This document shows, one piece after another, positions 17,720 to 26,555 of a DNA stretch of 36,268 nt. The notes under the pieces were generated by a model that was not told the DNA's origin, did not search any database, and saw only the letters and a list, made by a program, of their open reading frames with translations. Origin of the DNA: an uncultured Lachnospiraceae bacterium (lineage in GTDB: Bacteria; Bacillota; Clostridia; Lachnospirales; Lachnospiraceae). Within the stretch, counting starts at the first letter, position 1, and each line of letters opens with the position of its first letter. The translations under genes were made by a program, and so were the position numbers. Where the stretch lies: positions 1 through 36,268 of the forward strand of contig CACYHD010000012.1 in NCBI GenBank assembly GCA_902774125.1, read 5' to 3'.

Positions 17720-18769
17720 TTATAAAGCAAGGTTATTACTTTTTCTATATTCGCCGGGAGTCATTCCTTGTTTCTTCTTGAACAGTCGATTGAAGTGTTC
17801 CACGTTTTTGAATCCGATATCGTTGCTTATCTGGGCGACGGACTTGTTAGTGTTGGACAAAAAGAACATGGCCATCTTGAACCGAATGTTTTGGAGCAGC
17901 TCCGTGAAGGACTTGCCAGTGTTGTTTTTGATCAGTCTAGAGCAGTAGCCCTGAGAAAAATGGAAGTGTTCCGCTAGAGACTGCAAGGAAACTGTGCGAT
18001 AATTGTTACTTATATATGTAAGAATGTTAGGAAAATTTCCGCTGTCCTTAGCTATTGTGGCGGAGAATGTGATGTTTTGCTCGTAACCCTGAAGCAGCTT
18101 GGCGAACAGCACCATAATGGAACCAGATAGCACATCACCATAATATTTTTGGCGCTCGTTATACTCCTGAAGCATACCCAGCACGTGCTCTCTAATGTAA
18201 GGATCCTTGTTAGAATCAATAAGAAGATATGTGTTCTTGTTGTTAGTGTACAAGTTGTTGTTAAAAAAAGTTGAGATGGCGTTAGTTTGGCGCAGCAAGT
18301 TGTAAAAAATATCCTCGAACGTGCTCTGCCTTATAAGAATGTTGAGGATGATGCTATCGTCAAAAACAGAAATTGAGTGTACGGAGTTAGGGGCAACGAG
18401 ACAAAACTGACCCTCTGTAAGTGTAATGTCAGTGTGATTGATGTGCTGCAGACAGGACCCTTCAAGAACATAAATCATCTCAAAAAGTTGATGCTCGTGC
18501 TCGAAAACAGGGGTGTAGCGGTTGTGTTTCGTTATAACAATGTTGTTAGAATCCTGGCCGCAAAAAAAGTTAGTATCTGATATAACAGTAGGCAGGAAGC
18601 CTCCTTCTTTGTCGGGGGTTATACGCTTGATGTAGTAGTTGTAGTCACCGCCCATATCTTCTATAAGCTCGGCATATGTGCGGCCGGCCTTTGTATATTT
18701 GTAGTAATCTAAGTATAGGCGCTCATCTTCATTGTAGTCGTACAAAAACGCTCTCAAATTCTCATCCAT
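17720..18769 (-). CDS. AraC-family transcriptional regulator
   Basis: The chosen start (MDENLRAF) has GGAG seven bases upstream; a longer frame to 18841 has no such site. The 349-residue product has an N-terminal cupin-like sensing region (EHEHQLFEMIYVLEGS and LTEGQFCLVAPNSVHSI, about 90-135) and a C-terminal pair of helix-turn-helix motifs (SLQSLAEHFHFSQGYCSRLI and SVAQISNDIGFKNVEHFNR), ending GMTPGEYRKS. This layout is that of sugar-responsive AraC activators. It is transcribed divergently from the beta-helix/GH128 gene with 163 bp between starts, so it probably controls that gene in response to a glucan-derived sugar (inference). Confidence 0.9.
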   Translation of the reverse strand: MDENLRAFLYDYNEDERLYLDYYKYTKAGRTYAELIEDMGGDYNYYIKRITPDKEGGFLPTVISDTNFFCGQDSNNIVITKHNRYTPVFEHEHQLFEMIYVLEGSCLQHINHTDITLTEGQFCLVAPNSVHSISVFDDSIILNILIRQSTFEDIFYNLLRQTNAISTFFNNNLYTNNKNTYLLIDSNKDPYIREHVLGMLQEYNERQKYYGDVLSGSIMVLFAKLLQGYEQNITFSATIAKDSGNFPNILTYISNNYRTVSLQSLAEHFHFSQGYCSRLIKNNTGKSFTELLQNIRFKMAMFFLSNTNKSVAQISNDIGFKNVEHFNRLFKKKQGMTPGEYRKSNNLAL

Positions 18770-18811
18770 TTTTTTCTCCATAATGTAAGTATAAATTAAT
18801 ATGTTAATTCG

Positions 18812-18841
18812 ATAATAACACAAAAGGTCATAAAACATCAA
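18812..18841 (-). promoter_or_regulatory. Promoter of the AraC-type gene
   Basis: On the minus strand TTGATG (18841-18836) and TATTAT (18817-18812) are 18 bp apart, about 43 bp before the start codon. Confidence 0.5.
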
Positions 18842-18865
18842 TTAAATTGATTATGAATTGCAATT
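18839..18865. promoter_or_regulatory. Candidate operator: two small palindromes in the divergent region
   Basis: CAATT-A-AATTG (18839-18849) and the perfect AATTGCAATT (18856-18865) share the half-site CAATT/AATTG and lie between the two divergent promoters. The position suits a regulator of the glucanase gene. AT-rich DNA makes short palindromes common, so this is tentative. Confidence 0.35.
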
Positions 18866-18896
18866 GTTAAAAGCAGTCAGTGTAGTACAATATAAT
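18864..18896 (+). promoter_or_regulatory. Promoter of the beta-helix/GH128 gene
   Basis: TTGTTA (18864-18869) lies 16 bp before TACAAT (18886-18891), which runs into a perfect TATAAT (18891-18896). The -35 is weak, as expected for an activator-dependent promoter. Confidence 0.45.
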
Positions 18897-18932
18897 CAGA
18901 AATAGTGCGGATTGCGCAAAAGGAGAAATATG

Positions 18933-21900
18933 ATGAAAAGACTTAGAAGATTAACAGCAATTATTACAGTGTGGGCGTGTGTTTTTGGCTCCCTATCACT
19001 TCAAGGTTTAAGAGAGGAGACTAGCGCTATGGATACGGAATTCAAAAATAGCGTGGAGGCCACAAGAGATGGCTCACAGATCAACTTAACTTGGGCTGCC
19101 AAGGATAATGCGACAGCCTACGAAGTTATGCGAAGCAGTGGACGTTACAGCGAGTGGACTAAGGTCGCTGATGTGACAGATACAAGCTACTCACAAGAGG
19201 TTGATTCAGTATACAAGTACTACTACAAGGTAGTTGCCAAGAACGGCGACGCGACTATAGAAACATCAAATATTGCAGGAATGGACATTACTCTTTGGGG
19301 TGATGGAGTGGATATTTTTAGTCCGTCTGACGACAAGGATGCAGTAGATGCAAGAATCAAGTCTATATCAGATCAGATGATGAAAGCGTCTGAGGCAGAG
19401 TGGAGCGACAATAGATATGCTCTTATGTTTAAGCCTGGCAATTATTCAAACATATCAAAGATTAACGTGGGATTTTATACTCAGGTTTTGGGACTAGGTG
19501 CTACGCCTAACGAGACAGTTATACCTAACATTAACGTTGACTCAGCGGCTAACGGCAACGTTCTTATCAACTTCTGGAGAGGAATCGAAAACATCAAGGT
19601 TGATACAGGAGATTTGTCCAAAGAGGTTAAGTGGGGCGCATCACAGGCAGCGCCTATAAGAAGATTGTATGTTAACGGCAAGCTTCACCTAGATGACATT
19701 GGATTGCCAGCCAGCGGTGGATTCCTGGCAGATACATATGTGACTGGTCAGACAGGTTCATGGTCACAGCAGCAGTTTTATCTACGCAACAACCACATGT
19801 CTCAGGGTTGGTACGACGGCGTTTGGAATATTATGTTCCAGGGCTGCGACAATGCGCCACAGCCATCAGAGGACTGGGCCAATACTAGCTACAAGGGATA
19901 TACAGTAGAAAATTCAACAGCACGAGTTAAGGAAAAACCTTTTGTGTTTATGCAAAACGGTGAGTATAAGGTTTTCGTTCCTAGTCTTATAAAAAATGCT
20001 GTAGGCACATCATGGTCAGATTCCGATATGGGTGAGGGCCGTGTGTTAGATATAGAAGATTTTTATATTGCTAAGCCGGAAATTGACAATGCTTCAACAG
20101 TTCAGGAAGCGCTATTACAGCGCAAAAACATTATTTTTACACCAGGTGTGTATAGATTTGAAAAACCAATTGAGGTAGACCGCCCCGATACAGTTGTGCT
20201 TGGACTAGGTCTTGCAACAATTATATGTGATAATAAAAGCACTGCTATAAAGGTTTCTGACAGACAGGATATCAATATCGCAGGACTTGTATTAGAGGCT
20301 GGATCTGTTGAGTCACAGAGCTTGTTAGAAGTTGGAAGCAATACCAACGATGCAAACAACAGCGAGAATCCTATTGTTTTGAGCGACGTGTTCACAAGAG
20401 TTGGCGGAGCTAGAGTTGGTAAGGTTAAGAGCACTGTAGTTGTGAACGCCAACGATGTTATTATGGATCACTTGTGGTTATGGAGAGCTGACCACGGTGC
20501 AGGAGCCAATTGGAATGAATCAACAGCAGACAATGGAATTATTGTAAACGGCGACAGAGTTGACGCTTACGGATTGTTCGTCGAGCATTTCCAAAAATAT
20601 CAGACATTGTGGAACGGCGAAGATGGACATACATATTTTTATCAATGCGAACTCCCTTATGACGTACCTACTCAGTCAGATTGGATGAGTGACAAGAAGG
20701 GCTACAGCGGATATAAGGTAGCAGAAAATGTTACTAACCACAGCGCAGAGGCACTCGGAGTTTATGAGGTGTTCGTTCACACTAATGAGTATATAACTCT
20801 AGCCAATGCTATAGAGATGCCGGCAACATGCTCTGTGCACAATGCATGCACAGTTTCGCTAGGCAATGTGAATGGCGAGATAACACATATCGTTAATGGA
20901 ATGGGCGATTCTGTAGGTTCAGGCATTAGCCCTCAAGGTCAAAAAGTTGGTATCAATGACTACCCTGAAAAAACTGTTTTTACAACGGATAAGAAAGGTC
21001 TTTGCAGCTGGTATTATGCAGCGGGAAACAATGCTAATCAGCGCAATGTTGGTCTGTTCAAAAACGTTGGAGCAGGATGGTTCTACAACTGGGGAGCAAC
21101 CGATGATGTGGCGTCTGAAGCGAGAGCGGAAAACCTTGAATACGTTCCTATGACTTGGGGAGCAGGTTCTGTCAGGGACTCAGAAATGAATCGCCTCAAG
21201 CAGGGTCACGAGGATGGTTTGTATGATTGCTTGCTAACGTTCAACGAGCCGGATTTGGGTGACCAAGCTAACATGACTGTAGACCAGGCAATTAATTTGT
21301 GGCCTAAGCTAGAATCAACAGGTTTGAGACTGGGAAGTCCGGCTGGAGCAGCAGTTGAGGATGCATGGGTTGAGCAGTTTATGGCCAAGGCCAAAGAAAA
21401 AGGTTACAGAGTAGACTTTTTGACATTGCATGTATATCAGGACTTCACACATCCTAGTTCAGTTAGCAGCTTGAAGTACGCTCTTCAGAGACTTTACAAC
21501 AAGTACCAGATTCCTATTTGGATTACAGAAATCGGTAACGTAGATGTTTCTACTCAGTGGGCAGGCTATAGTCTATATCAGCCTATGAGTCATGAAGTGG
21601 CAAGAAAGTACATCAAGGAAGCTTGTGAAATGCTTGAAACTCTAGACTTCGTAGAGAGATATGCTTGGTTCGTTGATTACTCTAATAATATTGGTGGAAC
21701 AGCATACACAAGACTTTATAATATTGAAGACGATTCACTAACACCTGAAGGCGAAGAGTATGCTTTGGTTCAAAAAAGCAAGGAGGTGCCTACAACAACT
21801 CAGGCGCCAACAACTAAGCAGCCTACTACAAAGCCGGTTACAACTAAGCAGACAACTACTAAACCTGTTCAGACTACAACAGAACCAATTTCAATCAATC

Positions 21901-22265
21901 CGGTTACTGAACAGACTACAACAGTAGAGCAGTCAGCAAGCACTGGCCAAGTTATTAAAAAAGTTGTAATCAAGAAAGTTTATCGAAAGAAGAAATCTGC
22001 CAAGAAGCTTAAGCTCAAAATCAAGAAGCTTAGCGGAGTAAAGGGATATCAGATTGCAGTATACAAGACTAAGAAAAATGCCAAGAAAAACAAAAAAGCG
22101 TTGTTCAAAAAATACATTAAGAAGAACAAAGCAACATTGCTAATCAAGCACAAGAAACTCAAAAACAAAAAGAAATTGTTTGTGAGAGTTAGAGGCTATA
22201 TCAAAGAAGCAACAGGAGTTGTTTTTGGCAACTGGTCTAGCGTCAAAAAAGTAAAAATTAAATAA
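18933..22265 (+). CDS. Secreted beta-helix + GH128 putative beta-1,3-glucanase
   Basis: About 1110 residues. AGGAG lies seven bases before the second of two adjacent ATGs (18930, 18933), so 18933 is preferred. Domains: signal peptide (1-30), FN3-like (about 38-118), a long parallel beta-helix region (about 120-670) with FTPGVYRFEKPIEV, VVLGLGLATI and DHLWLWRADHGAG, then a GH128-like TIM barrel (about 680-940). The barrel shows the acid/base Glu772 in LTFNEPDLG and the nucleophile Glu866 in WITEIGN. A Thr/Pro/Lys linker follows, then the lysine-rich FN3-like tail (about 1005-1110). GH128 enzymes cleave beta-1,3-glucan. The beta-helix region resembles proteins often labelled 'adenylyl cyclase' in actinomycetes by mistake; a GH55-like role is possible. 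Probably regulated by the divergent AraC protein. Confidence 0.82.
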   Translation: MKRLRRLTAIITVWACVFGSLSLQGLREETSAMDTEFKNSVEATRDGSQINLTWAAKDNATAYEVMRSSGRYSEWTKVADVTDTSYSQEVDSVYKYYYKVVAKNGDATIETSNIAGMDITLWGDGVDIFSPSDDKDAVDARIKSISDQMMKASEAEWSDNRYALMFKPGNYSNISKINVGFYTQVLGLGATPNETVIPNINVDSAANGNVLINFWRGIENIKVDTGDLSKEVKWGASQAAPIRRLYVNGKLHLDDIGLPASGGFLADTYVTGQTGSWSQQQFYLRNNHMSQGWYDGVWNIMFQGCDNAPQPSEDWANTSYKGYTVENSTARVKEKPFVFMQNGEYKVFVPSLIKNAVGTSWSDSDMGEGRVLDIEDFYIAKPEIDNASTVQEALLQRKNIIFTPGVYRFEKPIEVDRPDTVVLGLGLATIICDNKSTAIKVSDRQDINIAGLVLEAGSVESQSLLEVGSNTNDANNSENPIVLSDVFTRVGGARVGKVKSTVVVNANDVIMDHLWLWRADHGAGANWNESTADNGIIVNGDRVDAYGLFVEHFQKYQTLWNGEDGHTYFYQCELPYDVPTQSDWMSDKKGYSGYKVAENVTNHSAEALGVYEVFVHTNEYITLANAIEMPATCSVHNACTVSLGNVNGEITHIVNGMGDSVGSGISPQGQKVGINDYPEKTVFTTDKKGLCSWYYAAGNNANQRNVGLFKNVGAGWFYNWGATDDVASEARAENLEYVPMTWGAGSVRDSEMNRLKQGHEDGLYDCLLTFNEPDLGDQANMTVDQAINLWPKLESTGLRLGSPAGAAVEDAWVEQFMAKAKEKGYRVDFLTLHVYQDFTHPSSVSSLKYALQRLYNKYQIPIWITEIGNVDVSTQWAGYSLYQPMSHEVARKYIKEACEMLETLDFVERYAWFVDYSNNIGGTAYTRLYNIEDDSLTPEGEEYALVQKSKEVPTTTQAPTTKQPTTKPVTTKQTTTKPVQTTTEPISINPVTEQTTTVEQSASTGQVIKKVVIKKVYRKKKSAKKLKLKIKKLSGVKGYQIAVYKTKKNAKKNKKALFKKYIKKNKATLLIKHKKLKNKKKLFVRVRGYIKEATGVVFGNWSSVKKVKIK

Positions 22266-22281
22266 TAATATAAATGTGATA

Positions 22282-22361
22282 AAAACCGCCCTATCTTTCT
22301 AGTGTTAGTTGTTACCTTAATTCAAATAAGGTAAAATAGTACTAGAAGGAAGGGCGGTTTT
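22282..22361 (+). terminator. 80-nt three-part hairpin, terminator or leader element
   Basis: Stem 1 (22282-22292 with 22351-22361, 11 bp, GC-rich) is separated by one bulged A from stem 2 (22294-22303 with 22341-22350, 10 bp, one G-U pair). An apical stem (22312-22319 with 22327-22334, 8 bp) has a 7-base loop. It ends in only four T and lies 15 bases before the protease start codon, so it can act as terminator of the glucanase gene or as an attenuator of the protease gene. Confidence 0.7.
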
Positions 22362-22376
22362 GACAAGGAGAATAAT

Positions 22377-24377
22377 ATGAAACGAATAGCAATATTATTA
22401 TTGATTATGTGCATATGCACCCCTGGATTTACATGGGATACACAGGCAATGGAGACAGAAAGAATCAACGGATTTATTCGCGTTAAGAAGGAAATAAAGC
22501 CAAGTGAAAAATCTGGTTCCAAAAAGGTGTTGCGCAACCTTGCAAGATTTTTGCCAACAAAGTATCGCTCAGATGAACAGGAGTGGGCAGAAGGAATAAA
22601 GGTTAAGGATCAAGATAATACAGGTATGTGCTGGGCTTTTTCTACTATAACTGCAGCTGAGTATTCATGGGCCAAAAAAAGCTACAGAGAATTAGGAGCA
22701 GTTAAGGAAATGTCAGCAGGTCACCTTGGATATTTTTATTACAATCGCGTAAACGATCCACTAGACAACACTGAAGGCGATAGGAACAATATATCGTCCG
22801 TAGATTCATGGCCATTGATCGGCGGCAACATGTTATATGCCGCACAACATCTTGCTACATATTCCGGCATCGGACTTGAGAGTGATGCGCCTTTTGAGTT
22901 AATAAATTCTCACGTAATAAATGATGAGTGGGACAAAAATTACAAGCCTTATGACGATGAATTAGCTTACAAGAATTATGCAACACTCAAGAACAGCTAT
23001 ATATGTTTAGGTCAAGGAGCAGATGTGGATATTGTTAAGGAAAAAGTGTACGATTACGGCGCAGCGTCAATAGCTGTTAGATTTGATACAAATAAGTATA
23101 TGAATCTTGATGAAACTGATGAAAAAGGCGAAAAATATAAAGACGGCAGATCTTTCTATAACTACGAGGATAATGGGTCTAATCACGGAGTAACAATTAT
23201 TGGATGGGATGATGATTATCCTGCTAGCAACTTTGCTCACAAAGTCAAAAGGTATTCTGAAGAAAAAAGCTACGAGATGACAACTCCACCAGGAGACGGT
23301 GCCTGGGTTGTTCAAAACAGTTGGGGATATGATAGCAATGATAAAGGTGTGTTCTATATGTCCTACTACAGTTCAGATTTGATTTATGACCCTCTTGTTG
23401 TAGTTTTTGATATGCAGGCAGGCAATGAATATGATTACAATTTCCAATACGATGGAACAGCAGATTGTGGAGATGCTTCAGATGACGGCAACGAAAAATT
23501 CTTTACGAAGATAAGTAGCTCTGCAGCTAATATATTCACTAACACAACAGGTGGACCTATAGAAGTTAGCGCAGTTGGATTTACAACTTTTACTACTGAT
23601 TTGGGCATGTATTATATAAGCGTGTACAAAAACATTACTGACCCTACTAATCCTACAAGCGGACAACTAGTTGGAATAACTACTGCAACAACAGACATGG
23701 CGGGAACAAAAACTGCTGTTCTTGATAAGCCGGTGCCAATAGATACGGACGAAACATACTCAGTTGTTTTTACATTCCCTAAGGCCAACAACTTCGGAGT
23801 TGAAAAAGAGAGAGACGATTTTGAGGCAAGTGTTCACAAGGGACAAAGCTTTTTCAGAAAGCGTGCGACTGCTCCTTGGCAGGACGTGGCTGACTACGAT
23901 GCGTGCTTTAGAATTAAGGCTTTGGCCAATAGCATAGACGACTACTACGAGCCGGAATACGAGACAGAGTCAGAAACACCAATTGATCCGGAAGACGAGA
24001 CAACGACTGTTCCGGTTTCTGAGACAACTGCTCCGTCTACAGTGACACCTGTAACTACATACAAGAAGCCGGGCGCAGTTAAGATTAAAAAAGTCAGAGC
24101 CAAAAAGAAATCAGCCAAAAAGCTAAGCGTCACATTAAAGAAGGTTGCTAATGCTAACGGCTATCAGGTTGCAGTTTATAAGAGCAAAAATAACGCTAAG
24201 AAAAACCGAGCTGCAATAGTTCGCAAGCTGGCGACAAAGATTAAGATAACTCTTAAGTCCAAGGCTCTCAAAAACAAAAAGAAATTGTTCGTTAGAGCTA
24301 GAGCTTACAGAAAATACAGCAAGACTAAAGTGTTCGGCAAGTGGTCAGGAGTTAAGAAAGTAAAAATCAAAAAGTAA
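22377..24377 (+). CDS. Secreted papain-like (C1) cysteine protease with lectin-like domain
   Basis: 666 residues. The signal peptide is about 1-24. The C1 peptidase domain (about 55-345) has the catalytic Cys85 in NTGMCWAFST preceded by the oxyanion Gln in KDQDN, His270 in NHGVTIIGWDD and Asn314 in VVQNSWGYD. A beta-rich lectin-like domain (about 350-525) follows, as in other clostridial C1 proteins. An acidic Thr-rich linker leads to the lysine-rich FN3-like tail (about 562-666). No separate propeptide motif is clear. The start has an AAGGAG site. A large hairpin directly upstream may control expression. The likely role is extracellular protein cleavage at or near the cell surface. Confidence 0.9.
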   Translation: MKRIAILLLIMCICTPGFTWDTQAMETERINGFIRVKKEIKPSEKSGSKKVLRNLARFLPTKYRSDEQEWAEGIKVKDQDNTGMCWAFSTITAAEYSWAKKSYRELGAVKEMSAGHLGYFYYNRVNDPLDNTEGDRNNISSVDSWPLIGGNMLYAAQHLATYSGIGLESDAPFELINSHVINDEWDKNYKPYDDELAYKNYATLKNSYICLGQGADVDIVKEKVYDYGAASIAVRFDTNKYMNLDETDEKGEKYKDGRSFYNYEDNGSNHGVTIIGWDDDYPASNFAHKVKRYSEEKSYEMTTPPGDGAWVVQNSWGYDSNDKGVFYMSYYSSDLIYDPLVVVFDMQAGNEYDYNFQYDGTADCGDASDDGNEKFFTKISSSAANIFTNTTGGPIEVSAVGFTTFTTDLGMYYISVYKNITDPTNPTSGQLVGITTATTDMAGTKTAVLDKPVPIDTDETYSVVFTFPKANNFGVEKERDDFEASVHKGQSFFRKRATAPWQDVADYDACFRIKALANSIDDYYEPEYETESETPIDPEDETTTVPVSETTAPSTVTPVTTYKKPGAVKIKKVRAKKKSAKKLSVTLKKVANANGYQVAVYKSKNNAKKNRAAIVRKLATKIKITLKSKALKNKKKLFVRARAYRKYSKTKVFGKWSGVKKVKIKK

Positions 24378-24438
24378 AGATTGCAAGTAACGAAAATCAA
24401 AAAATTAAAGATTGCAAGTAACGAAAATCAGTAAGTGA
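24363..24438 (+). repeat. Tandem 30/31-bp repeat spanning the stop of the C1 protease gene
   Basis: Two near-identical copies (24363-24392 and 24393-24423) and a partial third (24424-24438). Copy 1 holds the final KIKK codons and the TAA. The partial third copy would read KISK followed by TGA. Confidence 0.85.
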
Positions 24439-24449
24439 CAAGCATAATA

Positions 24450-24486
24450 AAAGGGCATTTTCCTATTTGGGAGTATGCCCTTTTTG
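24450..24486. terminator. Terminator between the protease and lipase-like genes
   Basis: AAAAGGGCAT pairs with ATGCCCTTTT across a 16-base loop, followed by T residues on the plus strand; A residues on the left allow function in both directions for these convergent genes. Confidence 0.88.
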
Positions 24487-24523
24487 GATTATCCTATCAG
24501 CGCGGCAAGCACTGTAGGAACAA

Positions 24524-26350
24524 TTATTTCATTTTAATATTTTTAGTCTTGGACCAAGCGCCGTAAAGTTTTTTGCCTTTGTTGTTTTTGAAAGCTCTAA
24601 CTCTCACATACAAGCGCTTAGCTTTTTTGAACTTCTTAGAAGTGATTGTAATAGTAGTCTTGTTCTTTTTAATAAGCTTGCTGGCAATAGCGCCGGATTT
24701 CTTTTTGGCCTTCTTCTTGGAGTTGTATACATAAACTTTGTAGCCTTTGGCTCCGGAAACTTTCTTAAGCTTGAGCTGAATTTTTTTGGAACTCTTTTTC
24801 TTAAGCTTAACAATCTTGGCCTTGCCTGGCTTCTTAACAACAGAAGGTGTAGGAGTTGGATTCACAGTATCCGGGTTGTAGTTAGGATCAAAGGACTGTA
24901 GCCAAGCCAGATATGCATAATGTGCGTGGTTGAGAAGAACCGGCTTGAGGCTTAGCACCAATGTTGCTACATCATTTGGAACTGTGTCTTGGTCTGACAA
25001 AAGAAAATCTACCAAAGCTCCAAGGGACTTGGCAAGAGAAGTTCTAAGCTCGTCGATATCGTCCTCTGGCTGAATTCCGTTGTCATCCAAAACTGAAAGG
25101 ATGAATTCTGCTGTTTCTTGGCCACCCAGCATAATGTCTGCAACAATAGTCTCGAATCCTACCTGATCGACTGTGTCTATTATATCGTTTTCGATGCCTT
25201 CTAGCTGTGCAGAAGAAGCATGCAAATACAATTGAATGAACAAGTTTACAGTAGGCTGAAGTGCTGCGTACTTTTCGCTTGTGCCGACAGTGTCACTAAG
25301 GTGTGGTATTAGGTTTGAAAGAATCTCACTAACTTTTCTGTCCTTAGTTGGAAGTACTTTGGGATTTTTTGTATCACTTAGGTCCAACTTCACACCTGGA
25401 ATAGTGTCGATTCCGAGTTTTGCGCCAGGAACCATCTTGTCCAAAAACTTTTGGGCAGCTGCCTTCTTGGCTTTGTACTGAGCATCCGTTGTAGGATTGA
25501 GCAGTACAGTAGAACCGTATCTGTGCCATCCCATACGCTCAGGAGGGAACATAGACACAAGATCATCAGAAACGAGAACGTTAAAAATATTTTTGTATCG
25601 CTTATCACCGTAGGTAGTTCCGGTTGTAGTGTTGGCACAACCGAATGTATATGTATAAATGTTCTCTAACTTCAAATTGACATTGCCAATCTTTCCATCT
25701 GAGTTGATTGATTTGGACAAGCAGTTAGAAATGGCTGAGCCTCTTGAGTAGCCTGTAATCCATAGTTTCACAGGAGTTTTGATATTGAGGCCTGTCACAT
25801 ATTTTTCGAGTTCTGCTTTAACCTTTCTCATTGAAAGAGTGAAACCTTTGTGTTCGGTGCCAACGCCCATGTCAAGATTGCTGTACCACTCCTCAGTGTA
25901 CATAGTGTTGCGCATGTTAACAGCAATAAGTGTGTTGTTAACGCCATTAACCTTGATTGTTCTCTTGGCGAAGGAACATCCGATAGTTTCTTTTGTTGAC
26001 TGGGAATCAAAATACTGATTGAAATAAATAGTGTCAAATCCCATCGCTTTGTATAAGTCTCTTAGGTTTTTGGAATAGCCCTTGAAACCATCCTTGTTGA
26101 CTGTGCCTGATGCAGCGCAAGCCATACACATACTCATTGTTGCAAGTGAGGGATTGTAATTATATGAAGATTGAGCAAAGTAATTGTCGCTGTAGTAAAA
26201 CTCACTTGTGTAATTAGTAGCCAAATTGATGTTATCTGGAAAATTGTATTTTTTTGGCGCAATAGTCTCGGCAGGAGTAACTGTGATAGTGCCCAAAACT
26301 AGCGCAATACTAAGTACCAGACTCACAAAAAGTCTAATATTTTTTTTCAT
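24524..26350 (-). CDS. Secreted lipase-like alpha/beta hydrolase
   Basis: 608 residues with a signal peptide of about 27 residues. The nucleophile elbow GYSRGSA places Ser202 in a GxSxG motif after a beta strand (VKLWITGYSRG), as in class 3 lipases. VSDDLVSMFPPE (Asp262/263) and GWHRYGS (His276) complete a plausible triad. A helical region (about 330-480) of unknown role follows. A Thr/Pro linker leads to the lysine-rich FN3-like tail (about 505-608). The substrate could be lipid, feruloyl or acetyl esters; the sequence does not say. The start is fixed by GGAGG. It is the only one of the four tail-bearing proteins on the minus strand. Confidence 0.82.
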   Translation of the reverse strand: MKKNIRLFVSLVLSIALVLGTITVTPAETIAPKKYNFPDNINLATNYTSEFYYSDNYFAQSSYNYNPSLATMSMCMACAASGTVNKDGFKGYSKNLRDLYKAMGFDTIYFNQYFDSQSTKETIGCSFAKRTIKVNGVNNTLIAVNMRNTMYTEEWYSNLDMGVGTEHKGFTLSMRKVKAELEKYVTGLNIKTPVKLWITGYSRGSAISNCLSKSINSDGKIGNVNLKLENIYTYTFGCANTTTGTTYGDKRYKNIFNVLVSDDLVSMFPPERMGWHRYGSTVLLNPTTDAQYKAKKAAAQKFLDKMVPGAKLGIDTIPGVKLDLSDTKNPKVLPTKDRKVSEILSNLIPHLSDTVGTSEKYAALQPTVNLFIQLYLHASSAQLEGIENDIIDTVDQVGFETIVADIMLGGQETAEFILSVLDDNGIQPEDDIDELRTSLAKSLGALVDFLLSDQDTVPNDVATLVLSLKPVLLNHAHYAYLAWLQSFDPNYNPDTVNPTPTPSVVKKPGKAKIVKLKKKSSKKIQLKLKKVSGAKGYKVYVYNSKKKAKKKSGAIASKLIKKNKTTITITSKKFKKAKRLYVRVRAFKNNKGKKLYGAWSKTKNIKMK

Positions 26351-26555
26351 ACTAATACCTCCATAAAAACTTCCTTCCTCAATTATACATAAATACTAGT
26401 CGCAAAAAAAGAAATAAATTAAAAGTGCCAATTATATATATGTAAAAAAATCAAACCACAACGAACAAATGATAGTTGGCAAAAGCCTTTTTTGAGCGTG
26501 TTTTGTGATACAATAATAGTACGACACAATGACTAATATATAGAAAGAAAAAACT

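Noticed and set aside
18770-18841. Longer N-terminus for the AraC-type regulator
   Set aside because: The extension lies over the probable promoter and has no binding site; GGAG fits the start at 18769.
19290-20930. Adenylyl cyclase function for the beta-helix region
   Set aside because: The similarity is to proteins with that label, but no cyclase motif is present and the fused GH128 domain points to glucan.
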